64,000 nt of DNA from Alkalicoccus chagannorensis DSM 18086 (GCF_000429725.1 NZ_KE386944.1:1-64000); one strand, 5' to 3'. Counted from the stretch's first letter, positions 8,433 to 16,871 are shown. The notes: generated by a model not told the origin, from the letters alone. Numbers and translations: made by a program.

Positions 8433-8461
8433 ATTATAACGGGAAACACGCATGATTGCAA
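8433..8461 (-). promoter_or_regulatory. SigA-type promoter of sigO-rsoA
   Basis: On the minus strand TTGCAA (8461-8456) is separated by 17 bases from a perfect TATAAT (8438-8433), about 30 bases ahead of the sigO start. Confidence 0.75.
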
Positions 8462-8618
8462 GAACGACAAGGGTTCGGTGCGTCTTTCTATGTCATCAGC
8501 TTATTGGTTTGGACAAAATGAAACAGCCTGCAGATCACCTTGGTCCGCAGGCGCTTTCCTGTCGCCGCAGGAAAGCGCCTTGGCTTACAGCCGCACCTTC
8601 CTTCCTGGCAGACGGGTA

Positions 8619-8885
8619 TCATGTTTCTGTTACCTTTTCCCCTCGCAGTACCTGTTCGCTCATCGCAATCCCCCCGGCAAGGCCGAGCACTATCCAGACG
8701 ATCCGCAGCACCACCTCCAGCCATGCTGGATCAAAGCGGAGGAGGTAGCTGCCGAGCAGCATCCATCCCGTTACAGCCATGATCACACCGATGAGCGCCA
8801 TCACGGTCTGCTTCGGCCGGCTGGACCGCCGTCCGGCAGCAAGCAGCAGCACTCCTGCGGGGATCAGAACCCCGGCAGAGGCCAA
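8619..8885 (-). CDS. Small membrane protein, possible SigO-linked gene
   Basis: This 88-residue, very hydrophobic product has about three membrane segments (near residues 3-18, 28-48 and 57-75). I do not recognise the family. The only in-frame start candidate is TTG at 8885, which lacks a ribosome binding site at normal spacing. An AAGGAG followed by ATGATG lies just upstream in another frame and ends after 13 codons, so either the start is weak or there is a frameshift near the 5' end. It sits directly upstream of sigO on the same strand; in B. subtilis the SigO system has a membrane antagonist (YvrL), but similarity to YvrL is not evident. Confidence 0.45.
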   Translation of the reverse strand: MASAGVLIPAGVLLLAAGRRSSRPKQTVMALIGVIMAVTGWMLLGSYLLRFDPAWLEVVLRIVWIVLGLAGGIAMSEQVLRGEKVTET

Positions 8886-9112
8886 ATCAAGCCTGGCATC
8901 ATCTCCTTGTATTTGTCTCTTTTCCTTACGAAAGAGGACGGAACATCTTGTTACTGCCTTACTGCACCTCGGGAGAAAGGAAACAGGACTCGTTCAAGCC
9001 ACCGCAAGCTGACTTCACTTACGGAAAAAGAGAGAACGTCATGCCCCTGCCGCGACAGATTCCGTTTGTTTCCTGTTTCTCTACGCACTTCCTGTCCGCC
9101 CAGGATAAAACA

Positions 9113-9142
9113 GTGACGTTTTTCTGCGTTCTGTTATATAAT
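9113..9142 (+). promoter_or_regulatory. Predicted promoter of the deacetylase gene
   Basis: TATAAT at 9137-9142 is preceded at 18 bases by GTGACG (9113-9118), a moderate -35. The rest of the 8886-9216 interval shows no gene. Confidence 0.45.
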
Positions 9143-9216
9143 AGAATAAAACTCCTTTTCACCTTCCTACATATGCCGGATGGTGCGGCATACAATCCCA
9201 TAATGAGGTGAAGACG

Positions 9217-10611
9217 ATGAAAGCGAAGCTGGTAGTACTGGTTGTTTGCAGTCTGTTGTTCAGCCTGTTTCTCCCGGAAACCTCCGCAGCAGCAGCTTCA
9301 CAGATGGTGACGAAAGGGAATACGAGCGAGAAAGTGGTAGCCCTGACCTTCGACGACGGAGCGGATGGGACGAACATTCCATCGATTCTGGACACGTTAA
9401 AACGGGAAAATGTCCCTGCGACCTTCTTTTTGACGGGAACCGGATTGAAGGATCATCCGGACCGCATCCGGCAGATCACCGCTGACGGCCATGAACTCGG
9501 CAACCATTCCTACACGCACCCGGATTTTACGACGCTGAGCCGCGCGCAGATCATCGAAGAGCTGGAGAAAACCGAGGCACTCACCAGAGAGGTGACCGGC
9601 CAGTCTACGAAGCCGATTTTCCGGGCGCCGTTCGGCTATGTGAACGCCGCTGTCCTTGACGGCGTCGGCGCAGCCGGCTATACGCACACCATCGGCTGGA
9701 ACATCGATACGATCGACTGGCGCGGCCCGTACAAAAATGAGATCACCGACCGCGTCATCAGCGGGATTGAACCCGGATCTATCGTCCTGATGCACACCGG
9801 CGCCGGGGCACCGGGGACCCCTCATGCTCTGCCCGACATCATTCAGGAACTCGATGCCCTCGGCTACCGCTTCGTCACTGTAGGCGACATGCTCGGCCTC
9901 TCCGAACCAGTCACCGGACAGACCTACATCGTCCAGCCGGGCGATACGTTGACGGCAATCGCCGCGCGTTTCAACACGACCGCTGCCAATCTGCGTGAAT
10001 GGAACAACCTGCAGCCGGGTGCCATCCTCTCTGTCGGACAGGTGCTGATCGTTTCGGACCTGCTGTTCTCCGATATCGCCGGCAACTGGGCGAGAAGCGA
10101 AATCCAGACCATGGCAGAACAGCAGTACGTCTTCGGCCGCAGCCCCGGTCTCTTTGTTCCAGGCGGGGATGTGACGCGGGCCGAATTTGCAGCGCTTCTC
10201 ACCAGGGTGCTGGAGCTGGACACGAATCTGGATGGGCCCCCGTTCGCGGATATAAACACAGCCGACTGGTATGCGCCTTATGCCGCTGCGGTGAAAAACG
10301 CCGGCATGATGACCGGGTATCCCGCGGGCGGCAGCACAGTATTCCGACCGGATCAAAAAATCAGCCGGGAGGAAGTGGCCGTTGTGCTGGTGCGGGCGCT
10401 CGAGGCAGAAACCGGCAGCACGCTGCCATCCCAGCCGCTGACCTTTGCGGACCGGGGAACCATAGCCGACTGGGCGGAAAGCAGCGTCGCCCGAGTGACC
10501 GAGGCCGGCTTGATGCGGGGCAGGACGTCCACGACCTTTGATCCCAAAGGTGTCACCACCCGAGCCGAATCCGCCGTCGTCATGTACCGCCTGCTGCCGC
10601 TGATCGACTGA
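9217..10611 (+). CDS. Secreted polysaccharide deacetylase with LysM and three SLH domains
   Basis: The 464-residue product has a signal peptide (to about residue 27), then a NodB-type deacetylase domain: TFDDG (residues 44-48) with the metal-binding aspartate, the HSYTH zinc motif, RAPFG, and a late LMHTG catalytic histidine. A LysM domain follows (about 233-278, YIVQPGDTLTAIAARFN), then three S-layer-homology repeats (FSDIAGNWA, FADINTADWY, FADRGTIADWA) to the end. It should remove acetyl groups from cell-wall peptidoglycan or a related polymer while held on the wall by LysM and SLH. The ATG at 9217 follows GAGGTG by six bases. It stands alone between two terminators. Confidence 0.9.
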   Translation: MKAKLVVLVVCSLLFSLFLPETSAAAASQMVTKGNTSEKVVALTFDDGADGTNIPSILDTLKRENVPATFFLTGTGLKDHPDRIRQITADGHELGNHSYTHPDFTTLSRAQIIEELEKTEALTREVTGQSTKPIFRAPFGYVNAAVLDGVGAAGYTHTIGWNIDTIDWRGPYKNEITDRVISGIEPGSIVLMHTGAGAPGTPHALPDIIQELDALGYRFVTVGDMLGLSEPVTGQTYIVQPGDTLTAIAARFNTTAANLREWNNLQPGAILSVGQVLIVSDLLFSDIAGNWARSEIQTMAEQQYVFGRSPGLFVPGGDVTRAEFAALLTRVLELDTNLDGPPFADINTADWYAPYAAAVKNAGMMTGYPAGGSTVFRPDQKISREEVAVVLVRALEAETGSTLPSQPLTFADRGTIADWAESSVARVTEAGLMRGRTSTTFDPKGVTTRAESAVVMYRLLPLID

Positions 10612-10615
10612 TGTT

Positions 10616-10678
10616 CATAGAACGAAAGCGCCGAGCGCCTTTTGGTCGGGACGGTGCCTCCCTCGATGAAAACGGAAA
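10616..10678 (-). repeat. Dispersed hairpin element, partial copy lacking the hairpin
   Basis: Read on the minus strand it has the 5' part (GTTTTCATCGAGGGAG) joined directly to the 3' part (CCCGACCAAAAGGCGC). The central GGGAAG hairpin is missing. It is the only copy seen in this orientation. Confidence 0.6.
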
Positions 10679-10695
10679 TATTTGTAACACCAAAT

Positions 10696-10734
10696 AAAGC
10701 ACGCCTGCCGAATCGAGGCAGGCGTGCTTTGTTT
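10696..10734. terminator. Bidirectional terminator between deacetylase and lipoprotein operon
   Basis: AAAGCACGCCTGCC pairs perfectly with GGCAGGCGTGCTTT over 14 bp around a short loop, with T-rich flanks on both strands. It separates two convergent units. Confidence 0.85.
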
Positions 10735-10775
10735 GGATCAGGAGCTTTCTCGAAAGCTAGGGCGTGGCCGGCATG

Positions 10776-11207
10776 TTATTCCACGTCGACCAAAAACGTG
10801 TACATGGCACGGTTGCTGCTGTCCGGCCAGTTAGCGGTGACGCCGATCGGGTACAGCCCCGGCTCTTCCGGCATCTGGATTTCCCCATTGTCGGTACCCA
10901 GTGCTTCCACCGGCCCTTCGCTTTCCCACAGCTGGGCTTCTACCTCTGGATTGGAACCGTCCCCAAAGGTGTAGGAGACAGTTTCTCCAGCCTCTGTCGA
11001 TAAGGCCTCCATGTCCATGATCGTGATCGTCTCGTCCGGAGGCGGGCCGGAAGCGTTGGTCGAACCGCCCCAGTAGGACCAGGAGTAGGACCCGAGCATG
11101 CCGGTGGCTGCCTCTTCTTCTGTTTCCATCGTCAGTTCCGGCGGCTCATCGCAGGCAGCCAGCAGGACGAGAAACAGGAACATTATTGCGGTCTTGAATG
11201 TGTCCAC
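10776..11207 (-). CDS. Lipoprotein, tandem paralogue A, function unknown
   Basis: This 143-residue lipoprotein has a signal sequence ending in the lipobox LLAAC. Its C-terminal half contains MPEEPGLYPIGVTANWPDSS, shared almost unchanged with the next gene upstream, so the two are tandem duplicates; a motif of this kind suggests a beta-sandwich domain, but I do not recognise the family. Start choice is uncertain: GTG at 11207 touches the AGGAG motif, and an ATG about 24 bases further in is too far from it. It is the last gene of a four-gene lipoprotein operon and shares the terminator at 10696. Confidence 0.75.
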   Translation of the reverse strand: MDTFKTAIMFLFLVLLAACDEPPELTMETEEEAATGMLGSYSWSYWGGSTNASGPPPDETITIMDMEALSTEAGETVSYTFGDGSNPEVEAQLWESEGPVEALGTDNGEIQMPEEPGLYPIGVTANWPDSSNRAMYTFLVDVE

Positions 11208-11260
11208 CTCCTATCATCAAGTGGATGGTCAGCAGATTCGTCCATGGCGGAAAGCCGGCA

Positions 11261-11683
11261 TCATTTTACTTCCACGTACAGCGTATAGACGGCGTGGTTG
11301 CTGCTGTCCGGCCAGTCGGCGGTGATGCCGATTGGATACAGCCCCGGTTCCTCCGGCATCTGCACCTCGTTTCTCGTCGTATCGAGTTCGTACAGCGGTC
11401 CGTGTTCATCCCACGCTTCTGCTTCCAGTTCGGGAGTGGATCCATCAACGACAGCGACCCGCACAGACGATGCCGCTTCTACGGGGAAAGCTCCCATATC
11501 CAGGTTCGACACGGTTTCATTCGGCGGACCATAGGAGGAATGCGCGGATCCCGTCAACGAGGTCCAATAGTTGGATCCGAGTTCCCCCGTCCTATGTCCC
11601 TCATCTGTTGCCATGACGATGTCCGGCGGTTCGCTGCTGCACGCGGCAAGCAGCAGGATCGACAGGGGGAGGAGTGACTTCAT
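11261..11683 (-). CDS. Lipoprotein, tandem paralogue B, function unknown
   Basis: The 140-residue product has the lipobox LLAAC and a C-terminal MPEEPGLYPIGITADWPDSS segment that matches paralogue A. The N-terminal halves have diverged. The ATG at 11683 overlaps the stop of the upstream gene (ATGA) and follows GGAGGTGAGAGG, so the pair is likely translationally coupled. The duplication suggests a domain that binds a surface ligand or partner, but nothing in the sequence identifies it. Confidence 0.8.
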   Translation of the reverse strand: MKSLLPLSILLLAACSSEPPDIVMATDEGHRTGELGSNYWTSLTGSAHSSYGPPNETVSNLDMGAFPVEAASSVRVAVVDGSTPELEAEAWDEHGPLYELDTTRNEVQMPEEPGLYPIGITADWPDSSNHAVYTLYVEVK

Positions 11684-12090
11684 TCTCCTCTCACCTCCAT
11701 AGCAATATCTGCTTCCCGGAGCAGCTCCCGCAGATCTTCGGTGCTGCCGCTGGATAACGAGTATAAAGTGTGCGTGTCACGGGCTTCCATTACCGAGCCG
11801 CCGCCTTCCTCCGGCAGCCAGAGATGAAAATGTCGCTCGGGTTCTTCGCCGACGACGAGATGCAAATCTCCTTCGGCCATATCGACAGCCCCGCTTTGCT
11901 CGTTGGCTCCGTCGAGAATATCCGCCGCCTCTTCCGCGTCTGTGCCGCTCAGCGTACCAAGAACCTCTCCACCTGCGGTTCCGAAGCCGTCAAAGCCGCG
12001 AATCTCTACACGTTCGGGCTCTTCGAGATCAAACGTGCTTCCGCAGCCGGCGAGAACGAGCAGGATCAACATGCTAATCACGCGTCCCAT
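11680..12090 (-). CDS. Small acidic lipoprotein, function unknown
   Basis: The 136-residue product has a signal peptide ending in the lipobox VLAGC and an acidic mature part with repeated Glu/Asp clusters (LSGTDAEEAADILDGANEQ). No known domain is evident. The ATG at 12090 is preferred over a GTG at 12096. Its start lies inside the end of the upstream lipoprotein gene and its stop overlaps the start of the downstream one, so it sits in a tightly packed operon. Confidence 0.75.
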   Translation of the reverse strand: MGRVISMLILLVLAGCGSTFDLEEPERVEIRGFDGFGTAGGEVLGTLSGTDAEEAADILDGANEQSGAVDMAEGDLHLVVGEEPERHFHLWLPEEGGGSVMEARDTHTLYSLSSGSTEDLRELLREADIAMEVRGE

Positions 12091-12880
12091 ACACACCCAG
12101 CCTTTCCTCGATATCGGTACCGTTCACGGAGAAGTCCTTCGTGATGCGGAACTCGCCGCTGCCGACCCCGTCCAGATCCAGCTCCTGTTCGTACGTGTCT
12201 CCCGGAGGAAGCGTCAAACCGATATCTTCAAACGCATGATCCAGCGTCCTTTCCCAGTCTCCATTCTCCGCTTCCTCTACGTGGTACTGAAGCCCGAAAA
12301 ACAGCTCGGTCGGGCCGCGGTTCTCCAGCTGCAGCACGTAGCCTCCGGCGTTTTCTTCCACCGAGAGCTCCGCGTTCGCTTCCTGCGGCGGCACAGCGGC
12401 AGAGCCGGCAAACGTATCCGTCACGTTCCCTTCGTCATCGAGCGTTTCGGCGCTGATGATATACATCGTATCCTTCTCCGGAAGCGAGGCGGCAAAAGAA
12501 TCGTCCGTCGTCGTCGTTTCTTCGATAACTTCGACGAGTTCCAGTTCTTCGGTTCGTTCGGTGAGCCGGTAGCGGACACTCCCCTCCCACGGCACGGTGA
12601 CGCCGCTGATTTCCACCTCCTCGTCCGGATGGGTGATCCCGTGGGCGCCCATGAAGCCATCCTGAAAAGCATCGCCCATGCCTTCTTCGTATTCGGTATT
12701 CCGAATAGGGTCCAGGGAGCCCGCTTCTGGCCACACCCACGTCTCGGTCTCTCCATCCATCGAACCATATACCGAGTCATGCTCCTGCGGGGCTTGTTCC
12801 GGTTCAGACTCCGTCGTCACTTCCATCTCAGTGCCGCATCCTGCCAGCAGCAGGACAGCAGCTCCGGATAAACGATACAT
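12074..12880 (-). CDS. Lipoprotein with a bacterial Ig-like domain
   Basis: This 268-residue lipoprotein has a short signal peptide and the lipobox LLAGC. The C-terminal third (LENRGPTELFFGLQYHVEEA ... LPPGDTYEQELDLDGV ... GEFRITKDFSV) follows the pattern of a bacterial Ig-like domain (the Big_14 type in my judgement). The middle region is acidic and has no recognised motif. It is the first gene of a four-gene lipoprotein operon and follows AAAGGAGGGG. The operon could encode an envelope complex. Confidence 0.75.
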   Translation of the reverse strand: MYRLSGAAVLLLAGCGTEMEVTTESEPEQAPQEHDSVYGSMDGETETWVWPEAGSLDPIRNTEYEEGMGDAFQDGFMGAHGITHPDEEVEISGVTVPWEGSVRYRLTERTEELELVEVIEETTTTDDSFAASLPEKDTMYIISAETLDDEGNVTDTFAGSAAVPPQEANAELSVEENAGGYVLQLENRGPTELFFGLQYHVEEAENGDWERTLDHAFEDIGLTLPPGDTYEQELDLDGVGSGEFRITKDFSVNGTDIEERLGVYGTRD

Positions 12881-12946
12881 CGAACCCCTCCTTTATCCCC
12901 TTAGACGTAAAAATTGGAAACACGTTACAATCATGATGCGGAAGCA

Positions 12947-12975
12947 TTGCTCCAGCGCCGGACAGCGTATATAAT
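12947..12975 (+). promoter_or_regulatory. Promoter of the ArsR-family gene
   Basis: TTGCTC at 12947-12952 and a perfect TATAAT at 12970-12975 are spaced by 17 bases. The following sequence (TGAATGTACATATAAACG) has a short dyad, TGTACA, that could serve as operator for the encoded repressor. Confidence 0.65.
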
Positions 12976-13011
12976 TGAATGTACATATAAACGAAGGAAG
13001 AGGTGAGCAGC

Positions 13012-13395
13012 ATGACAGATACAACCGTATCTTCGTATGCCTCCATGTTTAAGCTGCTTGCAGACGAAAAGCGACTGCACATGCTCCGCTACCTGCAGAT
13101 CAGCGGCCTGTGCGTCTGCGATCTGGAAGTACTGCTGGATATCAGCCAGCCATCCGCCAGCCAGCACCTCCGCAAACTGAAAGCAGAAGGGATGATCACG
13201 TCCCACCGTCACGACCAGTGGCAGATTTACAGCATCAACGAAGCGTACCCGCTGTATTCCATGCTCCGGGCCGTACTGGAAGAACTGCCTTCAGCGAAAA
13301 AGGACGTCGATGAACTGACGGAAAAAGGCCTCCGCTCCCGCTGTTCCATGCAGGAGATCGAGATCAAGCTGCCGGAAAAAGCCGAAGCGAAGTAA
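13012..13395 (+). CDS. ArsR family metal-responsive regulator
   Basis: The 127-residue product is a winged-helix ArsR/SmtB repressor. It carries the alpha-3 type motif SGLCVCDLEVLLDISQPSAS, in which CxC is the usual As/Sb/Cd ligand pair, followed by the recognition helix (SASQHLRKLKAEGMI). A further Cys lies near the C-terminus (RCSMQEI). The ATG at 13012 follows GAAGAGGTGAG; an upstream GTG at 13003 falls within that site. No efflux pump or reductase gene is adjacent, so the target is probably elsewhere. A terminator follows directly. Confidence 0.88.
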   Translation: MTDTTVSSYASMFKLLADEKRLHMLRYLQISGLCVCDLEVLLDISQPSASQHLRKLKAEGMITSHRHDQWQIYSINEAYPLYSMLRAVLEELPSAKKDVDELTEKGLRSRCSMQEIEIKLPEKAEAK

Positions 13396-13414
13396 AATGA
13401 AGTAAGACGAGAAC

Positions 13415-13455
13415 AAAGACCGTCCCCGCACAGGCGTGCAGAGACGGTCTTTTTC
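13415..13455. terminator. Terminator after the ArsR gene
   Basis: AAAGACCGTC (13415-13424) pairs with GACGGTCTTT (13443-13452) and is followed by TTTTC. On the opposite strand it could also stop readthrough from the PBP gene, though the T-run there is weak. Confidence 0.8.
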
Positions 13456-13459
13456 GCTT

Positions 13460-13580
13460 GGTCAAAAGGAGAAGACGCGGCATCGTTTGCTGCTCGGGAA
13501 GCATGAAGAACCCATGCTTCCCTCCAAGAACCTGCGATGCACGCCGTTCCGACAAAAAGGTGCTGCGTGCTTTTGGTCTC
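13460..13580 (+). repeat. Dispersed hairpin element, complete copy
   Basis: This copy has the longest perfect stem of the set: GGGAAGCATG (13496-13505) with CATGCTTCCC (13513-13522) around AAGAACC. The 3' part reads CACGCCGTTCCGACAAAAAG. It lies between the ArsR terminator and the PBP stop codon. Confidence 0.75.
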
Positions 13581-15548
13581 CTACAGGCCGCTCCAGATGG
13601 CATTCGCCACATCGACCGCCTCGCCGCTGTCGGCGTCCTGCAGCATGACGACGAGAACGTATTCCTCATCGAGGCTGGCGAACCAGCCGATCTGATCTCC
13701 ATCCTCCACGGTCTGCTCCGATTTCAGTTCCGCCGTGCCGGTTTTGCCGATCACATCCCGGTCATGCCCCGGATCTTCCCGGTAGGCCGTCCCGTCCGGA
13801 TCCTGCACGACCGAAGCGAGGGTGTCCCGGATAATGCCGAGCGTTTCTTCCTCCAGAGGCTGTGATGCTTCCGCCTCGTCGTCCATCAGCAGCACCGGTT
13901 CGGTCATAGCACCGTCTGTGAACGTCGTGTACAGCCCTGCCATGTGGACAGGAGAGCTGAGCACCTGCCCCTGCCCATAGCCGGTGTCGGCAAGCAGGAT
14001 GTCTTCGTCGATCGTGTCATCGTTGGCGAGCTGCGCCTCCTGCAGCGGAAGCGGGTAGTCCCATGATTCCCCGAAGCCGAACGCTTCGGCACCATCGAGC
14101 ATCGTGTCTGCCCCGAGGTCGAGCGCCTCCTGCGCGAAGTAAATGTTATCCGAGAGGGCCATCGCCGTATCGAGATCCACTTCTGTCACGCTGTCGTTCA
14201 CGCGGGTGATTTCAAAGCCGCCCCAGCTCTCGTCCTGCTGCCACTGGTCTCCTTCAATCGTACGCGCCGCTTCCGGATCGAGCGTGCCTGCGTTGAGGCC
14301 GATCGCGGCGGTCACCGGTTTGAAAATCGAGCCCGGCGAATAGGCCTGGCGGAAGCGCTGTTCGAACAGCTGCTCCACGGTATCCAGCTCGTCGACGGTT
14401 GGATCCGGGAGCTCGAGGTAGCGCAGATTCGAGTCGAACGATGGTCCGCTCGTAAGCGCCAGCGTTTCACCGGTGTCGGCATCGAGGAGCACCGCAGCGC
14501 CGGACTCCCCTTCCAGAGCTCCCGCCGTCAGCTCCTGGTAGCTGCTGTCGATCGTGAGCGTGATGTCGTCGCCGTCCACCGGCTGCTCGGACTGAATCAC
14601 TTCGCGCACCTCGTCGGAAGCATCGACAATCCGGACTTCAACGCCGCGCTCCCCGCGCAGTGTTTCCTCTTCAAAATATTCGATGCCGTATTTGCCGATA
14701 TCGGCATCGCTCGGATAGTCGTCAACCTCTTCCAGCTCTTCGCCGGTAATCGGACCGATATGGCCGGCAAGGTGACCGGCGCTTCGTCCGAGCGGATACT
14801 GCCGCCCTTCTTCGGTGTTCAGGAGCACCCCGTCAATCTCGAGCAGCTCCTCGACCCGCGGGTCATCGTAGGCGACGAGCTGCACCGGCGCAGCCCAGTC
14901 CGGGTTGTCCGGATACTGGTTCGCCGCCTCATATACCGCATCGGCATCGAGCTCCATGACGTCCGCGAAGGCTTCTGTTGAAGCTTCCAAATCCTCCGCT
15001 GATTCCGGCACGAACGCTGCTTCGTACACCTCTCCATTCTGCGCGATCGGTTCATCATTCCGGTCCATGATTTCCCCTCGAACGGGTTCTTCATAAGCCA
15101 CTCGGATCGAATCGTCTTCCGCCTGCATCCCCGGCAGCAGGTGGTCCGGCTGCCAGACCGCTTCCCAGTCGCCGGGACCGTCCTCGTCTTCTGTTCGTTC
15201 CAGCGGCACCGTCGTATCGTAGTTCAGTTCGCCGGCAAGTGTCTCGATGCTAACCGAGACGCTGTAGTCGATCTCCTGGATTTCCCCAAGGTCGATGTCG
15301 TCCTCTTCCTCAAAATCGCGTGCGTCGAAATCGAGCGACCCCACCTCCGCCTGCAGGTCCCCGTAAATGAGCTCGTACCGTTCGGCCAGATCGGCATCCA
15401 CGCCGTCCATTGCCTCGTAGCTTCCGTCCTGCCAGGCTAAGAGATAGGGAACCAAAGCTTCTTCCTCCGGATTCGGCGGGTCTTCGCCAAAGCAGCCGGC
15501 AAGCAGCACGGAAACCCCGACGGCGCCGGCTATGTATCCCTTTTTCAT
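13581..15548 (-). CDS. Class B penicillin-binding protein, MecA_N type (PbpC-like)
   Basis: This 655-residue lipoprotein D,D-transpeptidase cross-links peptidoglycan outside the membrane. It has a signal peptide with lipobox LLAGC, an NTF2-like MecA N-terminal region, a PBP dimerisation region, and a transpeptidase domain with the three active-site motifs: SIFK (Ser407, Lys410), SDN, and KTGT (Lys602). It resembles B. subtilis PBP3 (PbpC). The start at 15548 follows GGGGGAG; upstream in-frame codons add a non-signal-like extension. The protein is very acidic, as expected for an exported protein of a halophile. Confidence 0.9.
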   Translation of the reverse strand: MKKGYIAGAVGVSVLLAGCFGEDPPNPEEEALVPYLLAWQDGSYEAMDGVDADLAERYELIYGDLQAEVGSLDFDARDFEEEDDIDLGEIQEIDYSVSVSIETLAGELNYDTTVPLERTEDEDGPGDWEAVWQPDHLLPGMQAEDDSIRVAYEEPVRGEIMDRNDEPIAQNGEVYEAAFVPESAEDLEASTEAFADVMELDADAVYEAANQYPDNPDWAAPVQLVAYDDPRVEELLEIDGVLLNTEEGRQYPLGRSAGHLAGHIGPITGEELEEVDDYPSDADIGKYGIEYFEEETLRGERGVEVRIVDASDEVREVIQSEQPVDGDDITLTIDSSYQELTAGALEGESGAAVLLDADTGETLALTSGPSFDSNLRYLELPDPTVDELDTVEQLFEQRFRQAYSPGSIFKPVTAAIGLNAGTLDPEAARTIEGDQWQQDESWGGFEITRVNDSVTEVDLDTAMALSDNIYFAQEALDLGADTMLDGAEAFGFGESWDYPLPLQEAQLANDDTIDEDILLADTGYGQGQVLSSPVHMAGLYTTFTDGAMTEPVLLMDDEAEASQPLEEETLGIIRDTLASVVQDPDGTAYREDPGHDRDVIGKTGTAELKSEQTVEDGDQIGWFASLDEEYVLVVMLQDADSGEAVDVANAIWSGL

Positions 15549-15707
15549 GATAAACTCCCCCTTATGTTCTCTATTTCCAGTATACAGGGAATCATTCCGG
15601 AGAGAAAGCTGGCAGGATGCCCGGGCCTTTCGATGATGGAAAGAAAGCACCTCAGCAACGCACTCGAAGGCAAGAGTTGGGATGGTTCCGTTGGGAGGCC
15701 TGTAGCC

Positions 15708-15882
15708 GCAGCGCCGTTTTCAGGAATGCTGCGTCCGAGCGCGGTCTCCGAGTGACCGCTCCGGCCGCGTGAGTGACCGCCCGGCACCGGAACGGCCGCT
15801 GTGCGCATCGCAGCGTCTGCGGACGAAGCTGGTGCGACCGAGAGCAGCAGATGAGTGACCGCTCCGACGCTGCGAACGTCCG
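15708..15882 (+). repeat. 21-bp phased array, copy 1 (nine units)
   Basis: Nine related 9-mers begin at 15708, 15729, 15750, 15771, 15790, 15811, 15832, 15853 and 15874. All steps are 21 bases except the fourth, which is 19. Typical units are GAGTGACCG, GTGCGACCG and GAACGTCCG; the 10-12 bases between them are GC-rich and variable. The last unit is followed by AGCTGCGTCCA, shared with copy 2. It lies downstream of the terminator at 15933. Confidence 0.85.
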
Positions 15883-15932
15883 AGCTGCGTCCAGAACACG
15901 GACACAGAAGTTCCACTTCTCTTGGTCCGATC

Positions 15933-15961
15933 AAAAAAACTGCCCGGCATCGGCCGGGCAG
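15933..15961 (-). terminator. Terminator of the gene at 16105-16617
   Basis: CTGCCCGGC pairs with GCCGGGCAG around a four-base loop; on the minus strand seven T follow. The sequence and flanks are closely shared with the terminator at 21519, including the neighbouring array, so the two regions are related by duplication or by a common mobile unit. Confidence 0.8.
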
Positions 15962-15987
15962 GTTGGATAATAAGTATCCAAAAGGGG

Positions 15988-16070
15988 TGATTGCGGGAAG
16001 AAAAAGCTTTTCTTCCCTTGCAGAGTTTGCGACGCGCACCTTTTCGACCAAATGCGGCTCTCGATCCTTC
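15988..16070 (+). repeat. Dispersed hairpin element, 3' portion with hairpin
   Basis: The hairpin is GGGAAGAAAA (15995-16004)/TTTTCTTCCC (16008-16017) with only three loop bases, followed by a degenerate 3' part (GACGCGCACCTTTTCGACCA). The 5' part is missing or too diverged to see. Confidence 0.6.
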
Positions 16071-16104
16071 CGCAGCTCCAGTATCTGAAAAAACGTTCGT
16101 ACTC

Positions 16105-16617
16105 CTAGTGCGCACTGCCGAGGACGTCTTCCATGATGGCGGCACCCTCTTCTTCGGTGGCCGCGGGGACGACCGTTTCCACAGTTTCGCCGTCGTCTCT
16201 TGTATGCTGAAGAACAGCCGTGGAATAGTCCTCATCGACAACGATCGTAAACGGTGTGACGGCACCGCCATCGCGGACGACAGCGTGCATCCGCTGCTGA
16301 TGAAATTCTCCCCGGATCCCCTGCCCGCTGGTCATCGATTCGCCTTCTTCATACAGTTCTACGTCCAGATGCGCCGGCGTTACCCAGACACTGCGAACAT
16401 CCGTGCCGCCCCGGAAAAACGACGTCAGTGCCTCCCATCGCAGCGACACGTGTTCCGGCGTGTACGTGCCGTTGATAATAATCGAGTCGATCGTGGACAC
16501 CGAACTGCCGAATTGAACGGCCGGTCCTTCCATATAGACTTCTTCTGTAGGGTTATTGAAGATTAAAAAAATTGTAAAGCCAATAATAATAACTATGGTT
16601 ATTGTCAGTTTTAGCAT
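16105..16617 (-). CDS. Membrane-anchored protein, function unknown
   Basis: The 170-residue product starts with a single membrane anchor (MLKLTITIVIIIGFTIFLIF), after which the rest should lie outside the cell. The outer part is acidic and probably mostly beta-structure; no known family is evident. AGGTGATTAG lies ahead of the ATG. Base composition drops sharply in the first 70 bases of the gene, where the AT-rich island to the right begins. A terminator lies downstream after a partial hairpin element. Confidence 0.7.
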   Translation of the reverse strand: MLKLTITIVIIIGFTIFLIFNNPTEEVYMEGPAVQFGSSVSTIDSIIINGTYTPEHVSLRWEALTSFFRGGTDVRSVWVTPAHLDVELYEEGESMTSGQGIRGEFHQQRMHAVVRDGGAVTPFTIVVDEDYSTAVLQHTRDDGETVETVVPAATEEEGAAIMEDVLGSAH

Positions 16618-16871
16618 TTCTAATCACCTTTTAATAATGTAATGTAAATACTTAGATTCCGTTGATGGTACGCAAAAATCCATAAATTAGATTTGTTGAA
16701 TTATGCAAACTCAATATATTAGCTTGGTGAAAATGAAGATCTAGTGCTCATTTAAAGCCATAGAAGTAATTTTAGTATATGGTGTATCGATTTAGTATAA
16801 TTGTACTTTTTATTTCAAATGATTTATTTAAGTTCTATCACTAATTAACAACCTATTTTAGGAGGAATTCT

